Made by a program: the position numbers and the translations under genes. A stretch of DNA of 64,000 bases from Scilla litardierei (lineage: Eukaryota > Streptophyta > Magnoliopsida > Asparagales > Asparagaceae), in contig CM061142.1 of assembly GCA_030789695.1 (NCBI GenBank), forward strand, positions 604,943,659-605,007,658, given 5' to 3'. Below the pieces are notes generated by a model. It had not been told where the DNA came from. It saw nothing but the letters and a program-made list of their open reading frames with translations, and searched no databases. This document shows, piece by piece, positions 11,721 to 22,761 of the stretch (its first letter is position 1; each line of letters opens with the position of its first letter).

Positions 11721-12600
11721 GGATTGAAACCAAGTGTTTGACTTCAATTTTTGGAGACTGAAACCTAGTCTTTAGGGGACTGAAACCCAGGGTTTCAGCC
11801 CCTGTAGGGGGGGGGGGGGGGGATTAGGGGACTGAAACCCAGGGTTTCAGCCCCTATAGGGGGGTAATTAGGGGACTGAAACCAAGTCAGTCCCCTAAAT
11901 ACCCCCCTACAGGGGCTGAAACCCTGGGTTTCAGTCCCCTAATTACCCCCTACAGGGGCTGAAACCATGGGTTTCAGTCCTTTAATTACCCCCCCCTACA
12001 GGGGCTGAAACCCTGGATTTCAGTCCCCTAATTACCCCCCTACAGGGGCTGAAACCCTGGGTTTCAGTCCCCTAATTACCCCCCTACAAGGGCTGAAACC
12101 CTGGGTTTCAGTCCCCTAATTACAGGGGCTAAAACCCTGGGTTTCAGTCCCTTAATTACCCCCCACAGGGGCTGAAACCAAGTGTTTGACTTCACTTTTT
12201 TGGAGACTGAAACCAAGTATTTACTCCCCTATTTACATCCCCTACAGGGGCTGAAACCATGAGTTTCAGTCCCCTAAGTACTTCACATAAAGGGGCTGAA
12301 ACCCTGGGTTTCAGTCCCCTAAACACTAGGTTTCAGTCTCCAAAAAAGTGAAGTCAAACACTTGGTTTCAGTCCACTCCAAAACCATAGAATTAGGGGAC
12401 TGAAACACAGGGTTTTAGCCCCTGTAGGGGAAGTAAATAGGGGGCTGAAACCCAGGGTTTCAGCCCCCTATTTACATCCCCTACAGGGGCTGAAACCCTG
12501 GGTTTCAGCCCCCTATTTACTTCCCCTACAGGGGCTGAAACCCTGGGTTTCAGTCCCAAAACTGTCAAGTTGTCAGGACTGAAACCAAGTGTTTCAGTGA
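11721..12600. repeat. Palindrome array 1 of element A
   Basis: Repeated CTGAAACCC-W-GGGTTTCAG palindromes are separated by linkers of the type TCCCCTAATTACCCCCCTA and CAGGGG. Arms occur in both orders and some units are half-sites such as CTGAAACCAAGTGTTTGAC. A G-run of about 14 lies at 11809-11822. The array lies upstream of the PMD-like ATG, ending before TTATCTTGTAG, a possible 3' splice site just before the start codon. Confidence 0.85.
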
Positions 12601-12654
12601 TTAATTTTAATCAGTTTTGCTATAATATTATGTTTATGCTAATTATCTTGTAGG

Positions 12655-14337
12655 ATGGGAGACATTGTGCTGCATTTTAGATCTACTCTACATACTGTGG
12701 TGATTAAGATAAGAGAGGTATGGAAACATCTTAGCGCTGTGAAGCACGATGAAATGAGGAGAACACCCTTCCGTTGGATGATAGAAGGGATTGTAGTGGA
12801 TGAAGAACACCTAGGTCGAATGGAAAAGAATAATAGTGATATAATGACAGTATTAGACACATATGACCACGAAAACAGGGCATTCAATATTGGAAGTAAG
12901 TATTTGAATGTAACGCCGATTGATATTGGAGTTATATTTGGACTACCAATAGTAGGGCATCCCCTGGAAAAGGGGTATAGAGGAGGGGAGAAAGGAGATA
13001 CCTTCATGAACGAATACTTCCCTGGAGCCAAGAAGATAAGGCCAGCGATGGTATCAGTGGCAATTGATAGGTGCCTTAGAAAGGAGATTAGAGATCCAGA
13101 GGAAATAAGATCATTGGTAATCCTCCTTTTTTGTGCAAGCACATTCTTTCCCAATGCCGGGGGACCATGACTACTTCAATAGTGTTGCAAGTGGTCGAGA
13201 AATGTTCTGAGATTGCTTGGGCTTCCGCGATACGTGACTTCCTCATGGATAATGTAGAGAAATATGCCAACTCAAAAGGAGCAATAGGGGGATACACTAT
13301 CGGATTGCTTGTAAGTTAGTTTGATAGTGTATAGTATAATTTTTCATAAATATTTATGCAACGTCGTAACTAACATATTTTTAATGTATTCTAGTATTGG
13401 TTGTGCGAGCATGTAAACATAGTTGAAGAGATCCCTGGGAATAAGGCAAAGGAACCAAGATTCCTTAAATGGAACTTGTTGGGAATCCGAAAAACAATTG
13501 CTGGAACCAATCTGAGCGATCTTAATGCTAGACTGGTAAGAATTATTTTAATCTGAGCGATCTTAATCCGAAAAACTGGAGTTTAGGGCACTGAAACCCA
13601 GGGTTTCAGAGCCAAAATAGTACAGTTGAGTGCACTAAAACCCATGGTTTCAGTGCCAAAAAACTGTACTGTTTTGGCACTGAAACCCTGTGTTTCAGTG
13701 CCAAAAACTGTGGAGTTTAGGGCACTGAAACCCTGGGTTTCAGTACAGTTTTTGGCACTGAAACTCCAGTTTTTGGCACTGAAACACAGGGTTTCAGTGT
13801 CAAAACAGTAAAGTTTTGTGCACTGAAACCCTGGGTTTCAGTGCCAAAAAACTGGACTGTTTTGGCACTGAAACCCTGTGTTTCAGTGCCAAAAACTGTG
13901 GAGTTTAGGGCACTGAAACCCAGGGTTTCAGTGCCCTAAACTCCACATTTTTTGGCACTGAAACCCAGTACAGTTTTTGGCACTGAAACCCAGGGTTTCA
14001 GTGCCCTAAACTCCAGTTTTTAGCACTGAAACCCAGGGTTTCAGTGCCCTAAACTCCACTCTTTTTAACACATTCTGCGTTTAATCATCTGCTTTTGTCT
14101 TAATTACAGGTATATGTTGATTTGATTGTAACACGGAGAGAAGAGAATTTTTTGCAACCGAATAACGAAAGAATCCATGATTTTGGAGAGGGGAGTTCCA
14201 CGAAAAGAATCCGTGAGCTGGAGAGAAAAGTTAAGAAAGAAAGAAAGAGGGGCACCAAGTATAAACAACTGTGGAAACGTTGTTTGTTTCTCATGTCCAA
14301 TGCAGAAAAGCAAGTGTTGGATGATGAAGAAAATTAA
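12655..14337 (+). pseudogene. PMD-like gene of element A, three coding exons, frameshifted
   Basis: Exon 1 is 12655-13310, exon 2 13395-13535, exon 3 from 14110. Donors GTAAGT (13311) and GTAAGA (13536) and acceptors TTCTAG (13394) and TTACAG (14109) keep phase 0. The first ~170 residues include RTPFRWMIEGIVVDEEHLGRMEK, FNIGSKYLNVTPIDIGVIFGLPIVGHPL and a late FFPNAGG, which resemble the plant mobile domain found in transposons and in MAIN/MAIL proteins. At 13161-13166 a one-base frame change is needed to reach MTTSIVLQVVEKCSEIAWASAIRDFL. Exon 2 begins YWLCEHVN, as PMD proteins commonly do. Exon 3 is a charged coiled-coil-like segment (IRELERKVKKERKRG). A stop at 14335 follows a one-base difference from copy B; beyond it a Lys/Glu/Gly-rich tail is readable in another frame to about 14515. 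Role unknown; associated with MULE or gypsy elements in plants. Confidence 0.65.
13566..14060. repeat. Palindrome array 2 of element A, inside PMD-like intron 2
   Basis: Units of GCACTGAAACCC-W-GGGTTTCAGTGC alternate with linkers AAAACTGTACTGTTTTG and CCTAAACTCCA. The whole array is within the intron 13536-14109 and ends about 50 bases before the acceptor. The outer bases (GCAC...GTGC) differ from arrays 3 and 4 (GGAC...GTCC). Confidence 0.85.
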
Positions 14338-14515
14338 GCCGTACCTGAAACGGGTGAGGGAAGTTCAAAGGGAAAGGAGAAGGGAAAGGAGAAGGAAAAG
14401 GGGAAGAAAAAGGCAAAGGGACCGGAGGCGGGGACACAAGGGTCTATTGCAAGAGCAGTAAAAGCCAAACAAAGGAAACGTTGGCTTAGAGATAATTCTG
14501 CTCATAAATATGGCT

Positions 14516-15827
14516 AAGTATATGTTTGGATGAACTTTTTATATGTTTATTACTTTTCTATATTGGACATTATCAGTTCAACCTTTCTTTCTTGTCTTCA
14601 TAACCACTTTACAGATTTTGCCTCTTTATGTTCTTGACTGTAGATTTGATGCCATAGACATGCTGGGGAGTTTAAGGAGTAAGCTGGAATATGGAAATCT
14701 GGACAGGCTGGAATCTGGACAGGCTGGGGAGATTAAGGACAGGCTGGAATCTGGAAACCTGAAATCTGGAAATCTGGAGAATTTGTAGGCTGGAGGCTGG
14801 AGATTTTGTATATTTGTATATTTGAAATCTGAAATCTGGAGGCTTGGTGTGATATCAATCTGAAATCTGTAGGCTTAAGCGTGTATCTTAATGAATTGTA
14901 CGAATTTGTATATTTGGAGGCCGGAGAATTAATCTGGAGGCTGGAGACAGTTGTATGTTGGAATAACAATTTGGAATTTGTATATTTTTGTAATTCAGAC
15001 ATGCTTGTTTATTTTTGTAATTCAGACATGCCTGTATTTACGAATTCTACATGCTTGTATATTTTTGTAAGCTTTACAAATATGGACTGAAACCATGGGT
15101 TTCAGTCCATATTTCAGCTGTCCAAATACAGGGGCTTAACCCACTGAAAACTGTACAAATATGCACGAGCATTGTTTTGTGTGTTGTAACATTGTTTTGC
15201 TGAAACCATGGGTTTGTTGGAACATATACTTCTTAGAGTTGGATAGCAATGCAAGCAAATCTAAGGTTACATACATGTTTGATCCAATTTCATAAACACC
15301 AATATCGTAAACACCAATATCCGCAATATCATAAACACCAAAATCTAAGGTTCAGCTTTATACAACCACCAATATCATAAACACCAATATCCGCAAGTGT
15401 TACATACATGTTTGATGCTTGGGTTACATATCAGCAAGTGTTACATATCAGCAAGTATTAAAGCCTCTAGTACAAAATTCGTTAACCAATATTTACTACA
15501 AGATGCATAAACCAATTTGATGCTTCTTCTTGTGGCTCCTTGTGATCACAATCTGATTTGATCCAATTTGATGCTGATGCTGAAATGAGCTAAACTGATC
15601 CAAATTTACTGATCTGATGCAGCAGTCAGTCCTAGAAACACAAATAGATCCAGTCCAGTTAGCCATTTTTTCTCAAGCTTCAGCATACATTATCAAATTG
15701 TAGTGTGGAAAGACAAATTTGCAAGATAAGAGGGGTTTTAGAAATATTAATTGAAATATAAATCCTGAAGAAAATTGATAAAATGACTAATATGGATTGA
15801 TCATTGTAATGGAGAGAATAATATTAA
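14516..15827. other. AT-rich spacer between the two gene 3' ends of element A
   Basis: Contains repeated GGCTGGAATCTGGA-like units (about 14680-14950), ATTTTTGTAATTCAGACATGC repeats (about 14980-15070) and one isolated palindrome at 15084-15110. It is mirrored in element B (25500-27000). It probably holds the 3' untranslated regions of both genes. No ORF is convincing. Confidence 0.5.
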
Positions 15828-16502
15828 AAACTGGGTTTCAGTCCACTTAGTACTGAACATACTGGGACTGAACCCCAGGGTTTCAGTCCCCTTATTACTG
15901 AACATACAGGGGCTGAAACCCTGGGTTTCAGCCCAAGTATGTTCAGTACTAGGGGGACTGAAACCCAGGGTTTCAGTCCATGTATGTTCAGTACTAAGTG
16001 GACTCTGGGTTTCAGTCCCCTTATTACTGAACATACAGGGGCTGAAACCCTGGGTTTCAGTCCATGTATGTTCAGTACTAGCGGGACTGAAACCCTGGGT
16101 TTCAGTCCATGTATGTTCAGTACTAGGGGGACTGAAACCCTGGGTTTCAGTCCCTGTATGTTCAGTACTAAGTGGACTGAAACCCAGGGTTTCAGTCCCC
16201 TTATTACTGAACATACATGGGCTTAAACCCAGGGTTTCAGTCCCTGTATGTTCAGTACTTGGGGGACTGAAACCCTGGGGTTCAGTCCCTGTATGTTCAG
16301 TACTAAGTGGACTGAAACACTAGGTTTCAGTCCCTGTATGTTCAGTACTAGGGGGACTGAAACCCTGGGTTTCAGTCCCTGTATGTTCAGTACTAGGTGG
16401 ACTAAAACACTGGGTTTCAGTCCCTGTATGTTCAGTACTAGGTGGACTGAAACACTGGGTTTCAGTCCCTGTATGTTCAGTACTAGGGGATGAAACCCAG
16501 GG
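15828..16502. repeat. Palindrome array 3 of element A
   Basis: GGACTGAAACCC-W-GGGTTTCAGTCC units are joined by CTGTATGTTCAGTACTA linkers or their reverse complement. The array ends about 50 bases before the transposase stop. ORFs on both strands through it (repeats of TETLGFSPCMFST) are artefacts of a unit length compatible with open frames. Confidence 0.9.
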
Positions 16503-16550
16503 TACTAAGTGGATTCAAATTTTTACCCGCAAACATTATCCGGAATCACT

Positions 16551-18956
16551 TCATTCCATCAGCCCACCATTTGCCTTCGATAGCACTTTAGGATTATTAG
16601 GGAAATTGCGAGAATCATGTCCAACATCAACCCCAAGGCATGTCTTACACACTCTTGCTTTTTTCCGGCTAGTTGCTTTCTCAAGTGAACTTTTAATTCT
16701 ACCACTACTGTTTCCATGTGCAACCTCTGTTTCTTTCTCATTGTCACCTCGACCGTCTTGAGTTGGCGTTGGGATTGTTCTTTTCCTCCCTTTTGTTTGT
16801 GAAATGTGTGGGTCTAAGAGTAACCCATCTACTTCTACTCTAGAACAACCCGCTTCATGAGCTATGGATGTCTCCCCATTCTCTACGACAAGTAACTTCT
16901 TATCTTCTCCAATTAACTCCTCAAACAATTCTCTGCTCCGTTTCAAAAAGATGTTGCACAAATGTTGTGATGATCCAGCCAAGTAAACAGACTGTGCTAT
17001 ATCTTTGAACATGTGACAAACCTGGATTGCTTCCTGTCCTCCACTGGAAGTTTGGTCACTGAGACGTTGGGTTTCATCGCCCACCTTAACCCTGTTTGCA
17101 TACTTCCCCCACCTAGCCAACACGAAATATGGAGGGATCTCCGTTAGGTATAACCGATGGAAAATATGGCAAAGGTGTCTGCAAGGGATACCTTGAAATT
17201 CAAAGTATTTACAGCTACATGACCCCTCATTTGTTGTCAAATTCATCTTCACTAAAAACACATAAGAGCTCTCATTCCCATTATAACTAACACCATAGGT
17301 TCGACCATCACCTTCAGTTTCTTGCTCAGTAGCTCTATGCGTGTACCCTTCTTTGAACTCATGATTGAACTTTTTATACATGTTTCGAGTGTATATAGCT
17401 GCAGCATGGATCAACAACCCAACCGCACATTCAGGAATTATGTGCTTATGAATTGAATCAAAGTCCTCCTTCCGCTCCCTCACAAATATAGTCTCCAACG
17501 TCTTGTGATATTGTTCCATAAACTCTCTCAAATTTGTCTTCCTTGTAACAAAAATATCGAAGAAGGAGTTCATACTTTCAGACCTTTGTGTGGTATTCAT
17601 TCCAGCAAAAAAGGTGCTCATACAATAAATCGGCATCCACTTATGCCGAATCTCATACATATCATTGAGCCATTTGTGCTCCTGCAAGTCATACTTAAGT
17701 ATCAATGCTGCCCATTTGGTTTCAAATTCTTCAATTGTGTATGTTTGATGCATACACTGCTTCATCTCTTTCTTGAACTCCGATTTCTTGAAATATAAGT
17801 GGCTCAAGTGGCTCGGAAATTTCTTTTTAATATGCCAAAGACAAAACCGGTGTCTTGTATTAGGAAATACCTCTGTAATTGCTTTAGTCATAGCTGGATC
17901 TTGATCTGTTTTGATGGACACTGGGTGGCTATCCTCCATAGCCAGCAGCCAGTGCTTAAATACCCATACAAAAGTCTCCTCGATTTCATTTTCTATCAAA
18001 CAACAACAAAAAAGAATTGATTGACCATGATGATTGACACCCGTGAAAGAGCCAAATGGCATCTTATACCTATTTGTGTTGTATGTTGTATCAAATGTGA
18101 TAACATCTCCGAATTGTTTGTAAGCTAACCGTGATTTTCCATCAATCCAGAAAAAGTTAACTGCTTTCCCAACATCATCAACATCAATTGCATAGTAAAG
18201 ATTACTATCCTTCAACCGCACCTGTTCAAAATACACCCTCACAGCTTGAGCATCTCCACAATCATTATATTCAGCTCTGATATTTCTCAAATGATTGTAA
18301 CACTTTCTACTATTAAACGGACAGTTGGCAGCCCCACCAAATAACTGAGGGATTTTGTTAATTTGCAGTTGTTCTTTAGCAAAAACTTTAGTCAACGCTT
18401 TTGCAGCACTTGAAAAACTAGTTCTTGACTTCATTAGACTCATTTTACTAGGGCTGATCATAGGATGATTGTGTGAATCATCGAAAACAGTAACCACCCA
18501 CCCTTTATCAAACCTCATTCTTTTCACTCGCATCCTCGCATTACAATCTGTTCTCATTGAACTTATGTCTTTATCTTCTACATTCTTTTTACTTGGAGCT
18601 CCTTCGCAAGTGCATGCAAATCTGACAGTATCAACTTCCATAACTCTAGTACCCTTTCGCTCACTTCCTCTTTTCTTATTGCTATAACCTTTGCTACCAG
18701 CATATTTTGTATATCATTCTTCTGCCTCTTCTATAGATTGAAACTTCTTTCCAACATACAACATATTATCTGCTTGTGTGGGTGCTTCAACAGTTTCATC
18801 CAATGCACTACCAACACTATTGAAATTTGATTCTGCAGCTTGTGTTTGTTCAACATCAACTTCCTTCTCTGCACAACCCGCATGCTGAAAATCTGAACTT
18901 TCTTCTTCTAATGAATGCTCAATAATAGTTGATCCAAAAACATCCACATTATTCAT
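16551..18956 (-). pseudogene. FAR1-type MULE transposase of element A, one nonsense codon
   Basis: The ATG at 18956 (MNNVDVFGSTI) gives 80 acidic residues, then a TGA at 18714-18716 where copy B has a Cys codon. The same frame is then open to 16551. The order is FAR1 DNA-binding domain (about residues 80-175, ending DDSHNHPMISPSKMS), MULE DDE domain (FDTTYN near 286, TDQDPAM near 350, FCLWHIKKK near 371), a SWIM zinc finger (CSCKYFEFQGIPCRHLCHIF near 577) and a basic tail with a degenerate zinc-knuckle-like CKTCLGVDVGHDSRNF. It would bind the TIRs and catalyse excision and insertion. Transcription runs towards the PMD-like gene. A single base change separates it from an open frame of about 801 codons. 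Confidence 0.85.
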
Positions 18957-19044
18957 CTTAGCATATATCTATCTGTCCATTAAAACCAATTATATAAAAA
19001 CATCATTAGTATTAACACCGTAGTATTGTATTAAGATAATTAGT

Positions 19045-20245
19045 GTACTAAGATGGACTCAAACCATTGGTTTCAGTCCACAGAAGAAAGTTCTGAGTGG
19101 ACTGAAACCAATGATGTCAGTCCTCTCAGAACTGTCACTTTGTGGACTAAAACCATTGGTTTCAGTCCACTCAGAACTCTGTGGACTGAAACCAATGGTT
19201 TCAGTCCACTCATGTCAGTATGGGGACTGAAACCAATGGTTTCAGTCCACTCAAATGTCAATATGGGGACTGAAACCAATATGGGGACTGAAACCAATGG
19301 TTTCGGTCCACTCAAATGTCAATATGTGGACTGAAACCAATGGTTTCAGTCCCCATATTGACATTTGAGTGGACTGAAACCATTGGTTTCAGTCCACAGA
19401 GTTCTGAGTGGACTGAAACCAATGGTTTCAGTCCACTCAAATGTCAATATGGGGACTGAAACCATTGGTTTCCGTCCACTCAAATGTCAACATGGGGACT
19501 GAAACCATTGGTTTCAGTCCACATATTGACATTTGAGTGGACCGAAACCATTGGTTTCAGTCCACATATTGACATGAGTGGACTGAAACCATTGGTTTCA
19601 CTCCCCATATTGACAATATGGGGACTGAAACCAATGGTTTCAGTCCACTCATGTCAATGTGGACTGAAACCAATGGTTTCAGTCCACTCATGTCAATATA
19701 GGGACTGAAACCATTGGTTTCGGTCCACTCAAATGTCAATATGGGGACTGAAACCAATGGTTTCAGTCCCCATAATGGTTTCAGTCCCCATATTGACATT
19801 TGAGTGGACTGAAACCAATGGGTTCAGTCCACAGAGTTCTGAGTGGACTGGAACCAATGGTTTCAGTCCACTCAAATGTCAATATGTGGACTGAAACCAT
19901 TGGTTTCAGTCCACATATTGACATTTGAGTGGACTGAAACCATTGGTTCCAGTCCACTCAGAACTCTGTGGACTGAAACCAATGGTTTCAGTCCCCATAT
20001 TGTCAATATGTGGACTGAAACCAATGGTTTCAGTCCACTCAAATGTCAATATGGGGACTGAAACCATTGGTTTCAGTCCACAGAGTTCTGAGTGGACTGA
20101 AACCATTGGTTTCAGTCCCCATATTGACATGAGTGGACTGAAACCATTGGTTTCAGCCCACAGAAGAAAGTTGAGTGGACTGAAACCAATGGTTTCAGTC
20201 CACTCAACTGTCAATATGTGGACTGAAACCACACTCAGAACTGTC
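19045..20245. repeat. Palindrome array 4 of element A
   Basis: Units are GGACTGAAACCA-W-TGGTTTCAGTCC, with a CCAWTGG centre instead of CCCWGGG. The linkers ACTCAAATGTCAATATG, CAGAGTTCTGAG and CAGAAGAAAGTTCTGAG occur in both orientations. The array begins about 90 bases upstream of the transposase ATG and fills the promoter side. Confidence 0.9.
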
Positions 20246-20825
20246 AGTTTTTTTTATTTTCTCAGTTGATTTTCTCATTTTGACAGCATGATCATATGTT
20301 GAGAAAAAAACAGAAAAAAAGAAAATGAAAGGAAAAGTAGGAAGGAGAACACCCTGTTGAAGAAAAAAAACAGCTGCATACCTTTCAACCTGTTGAAGAT
20401 CCTTCCTCTATTCCTCTTCTTTGCGTCCACCTATGCTTACAAGATGAAGAATCAAAGGAAGAAGAACGAGATGAAGAAGCTGATCAAAAAGAAAGAAGAG
20501 AGAGGAAGGAGAGTGAGCGGGAAAATTTCTTCTGCTGTGAGAGAGAATGACGGCTTGGGGGATGGGGGTTGCGTGCTGTGAGAGAGAGAGAGAGAGAGGG
20601 TGCTGTGAGAGAGTGACGTCTTGGGGCCCTGGGGTGGGGTTGCGTGTTGAGAGAGAGAGATAGGGTACTTTTTGTGTAATACCAAGAGCCCATCAGTTAA
20701 CCCATTGGATTAAAGGGGGGTTTTAATTTTTTTGGCTGTTAAAGTGAGGCCACTTTTGGGGAGAAATTGAAGAGATTTTGAAAATCTCATCAAAAAGTCA
20801 CATGTGATGACTTGGGGGTGGGGCA
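20246..20825. other. Subterminal region of element A on the transposase side
   Basis: Holds A-rich sequence, an AAGATGAAGAATCAAAGGAAG-like segment and (GAGA) runs at 20581-20598. It is mirrored at 21140-21560 in element B. Short ORFs (for example 20357-20581) are basic low-complexity and not persuasive. It may contain the transposase promoter. Confidence 0.4.
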
Positions 20826-20904
20826 ATCTGAGCCATTGGTTTAAATGGGATGGAGAGCTTTGATAGGGGGTCAAAAAGAGGGTTATTTTAGGGGGTTAGA
20901 AGAT

Positions 20905-20909
<5 letters not shown>
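20826..20909 (-). repeat. Right terminal inverted repeat of element A
   Basis: Reverse complement of the left TIR for about 84 bases with few mismatches. It ends AGATCCCAC and runs directly into (CA)n. Confidence 0.8.
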
Positions 20910-20953
<44 letters not shown>

Positions 20954-20955
20954 GT
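20910..20955. repeat. (CA)n/(TG)n microsatellite between the inverted elements A and B
   Basis: About 40 bases of CA then a short TGTGT. It is the axis of the ~20-kb inverted arrangement. Confidence 0.9.
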
Positions 20956-21106
20956 GTGGGATCTTCTAACCCCCTAAAATAACCCCCTTTTGACCCCCAT
21001 CTTGTCCCTCCATCCCATTTAATTCAATGGATCAGATTGCCCCACCCCCAAGTGAGTTTTTGAAGAGATTTTCAATTTCTCTTCAATTTCTCCCAAAAAG
21101 TGAACT
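20956..21106 (+). repeat. Left terminal inverted repeat of element B
   Basis: About 150 bases matching the reverse complement of 31053-31208, apart from C-run length differences and a few bases. Confidence 0.85.
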
Positions 21107-21185
21107 CACTTTAAAAGCACTCTCTCTATAACCCCACAAATCCAACGGGTTAACTGATGGGCTCTTAGTATTCCATAAAAACAAA

Positions 21186-21257
<72 letters not shown>

Positions 21258-21717
21258 CAACCCCATCCCCCCAAGCCGTCATTCTCTCTCACAGCACCCG
21301 AAATTTTCCCTCTCACTCTCCTTCCTCTCTTGCTTTCTTTTTGATCAGCTTCTTCATCTCGTTCTTCTTCCTTTGATTCATCATCTTGCAAGCACAGGTG
21401 GACGCAAAAAAGAGGAATAGAGCAAGGATCTTCAACAGGTTGAAAGGTACGCATGCTCTTCAACAGGAAGGATCTTGCAAGCATCACTCTCCTTCCTCTC
21501 TTGCTTTTCCTTTCCATTTCTTTTTTTTGTTTTTTCCCAACATATGATCATCTCATGCTGTCAAAATGAGAAAATAAACTGAAAACATAAAAAATATTTG
21601 ATAAAAATTCAAAACCCTAACTAAAAAATGTCGAGAGTACACTGCATAAAGTTCTGAGAGTTTATTTGATTCTTCATTTTTTGAAATATGAGGGCTTACT
21701 CTTGATAGCATAAAGTT
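21107..21717. other. Subterminal region of element B on the transposase side
   Basis: Contains (CA)n at 21190-21224 followed directly by (CT)n to 21252, CT-rich sequence, and A/T-rich sequence. It corresponds to 20246-20825 of element A. No convincing gene. Confidence 0.5.
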
Positions 21718-22668
21718 TTGAGAGTGGACTGAAACCAATGGTTTCAGTCCACATACTGACAGTTCTGAGTGGACTGAGTCCACATATTGACAGTTGAGTG
21801 GACTGAAACCATTGGTTTCAGTCCACTCAGAACTTTCTTCTAAGGACTGAAACCAATGGTTTCAGTCCACTCAACTGTCAATGTTCTTCTGTGGACTGAA
21901 ACCAATGGTTTCAGTCCACTCAAACGTCAATATGGGGACTGAAACCAATAGTTTCAGTCCCCATATTGACGTTTGAGTGGACTGAAACCATTGGTTTCAG
22001 TCCACAGAAGAACAGTTCTGAGTGTGGTTTCAGTCCACATATTGACAGTTGAGTGGACTGAAACCATTGGTTTGTGGACTGAAACCATTGGTTTCAGTCC
22101 ACTCAAAACTTTCTTCTAAAGACTGAAACCAATGGTTTCAGTCCACTTAAATGTCAATGTTCTTCTGTGGACTGAAACCAATGGTTTCAGTCCACTCAAA
22201 CGTCAATATGGGGACTGAATGGTTTCAGTCCCCATATTGACGTTTGAGTGGACTGAAACCATTGGTTTCAGTCCACATAGACATTTGAGTGGACTGAAAC
22301 CATTGGTTTCAGTCCACAGAAGAACAGTTCTGAGTGTGGTTTCAGTCCACATATTCTGTGGACTGAAACCAATGGTTTCAGTCCACTCAACTGTCAATAT
22401 GTTCTTCTGTGGACTGAAACCCCCATATTGACATGAGTGGACCGAAACCATTGGTTTCAGTCCACATATTCACATTTGAGTGGACTGAAACCATTGGTTT
22501 CAGTCCACAGAAGAACATATTGACATTTGAGTGGACTGAAACCGTTTCAGTCCACAGAAAAGTTCTGAGTGGACTGAAACCACTGTCAATATGTGGACTG
22601 AAACCATTGGTTTTAGTCCACTCAGAACTTTCTTCTGTGGACTGAAACCAATGGTTTCAGTCCATCTT
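21718..22668. repeat. Palindrome array 4 of element B
   Basis: Same CCAWTGG-centred 25-base palindrome and the same linker set as 19045-20245, in a different order and number. It ends about 95 bases before the transposase ATG. Confidence 0.9.
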
Positions 22669-22761
22669 AGTACACTAATTATTTTAATACAATACTACGG
22701 TGTTAATACTAATGTTGTTTTTATGTAATTGGTTTTAATGGACAGATAGATATATGCTAAG

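Larger units (their letters stand above)
10912..20909 (+). mobile_element. Giant Mutator-like element A (~10.0 kb) with PMD-like and FAR1/MULE genes
   Basis: The ends are inverted repeats: the left starts GTGTGATCTTCTAACCCC, the right is its near reverse complement ending AGATCCCAC at 20909. They match for about 84 bases. Inside, in order, are array 1, the PMD-like gene (+), array 2 in its intron, an AT-rich spacer, array 3, the FAR1/MULE transposase (-) and array 4. The transposase type identifies the Mutator superfamily. Target duplications cannot be read because both flanks are microsatellite. The TIR variant shared by its two ends (ATCAAAGC...CAATGGCTCAGATT) differs from that of element B, so A is a unit of its own. 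Confidence 0.8.

Noticed and set aside
12639..13154. 171-codon antisense ORF opposite the PMD-like exon 1 (and 28217-28732)
   Set aside because: It mirrors the exon on the other strand; splice sites, motif content and copy comparison support the PMD-like strand.
15801..16493. Long ORFs with repeated TETLGFSPCMFST / GLKPMVSVHS motifs in the palindrome arrays (also 19053-20269, 22203-22645, 25131-25355, 27434-27713, 28795-29358)
   Set aside because: They occur on both strands, follow the array unit, have no upstream gene signals and differ between copies. They are open frames produced by the repeat.
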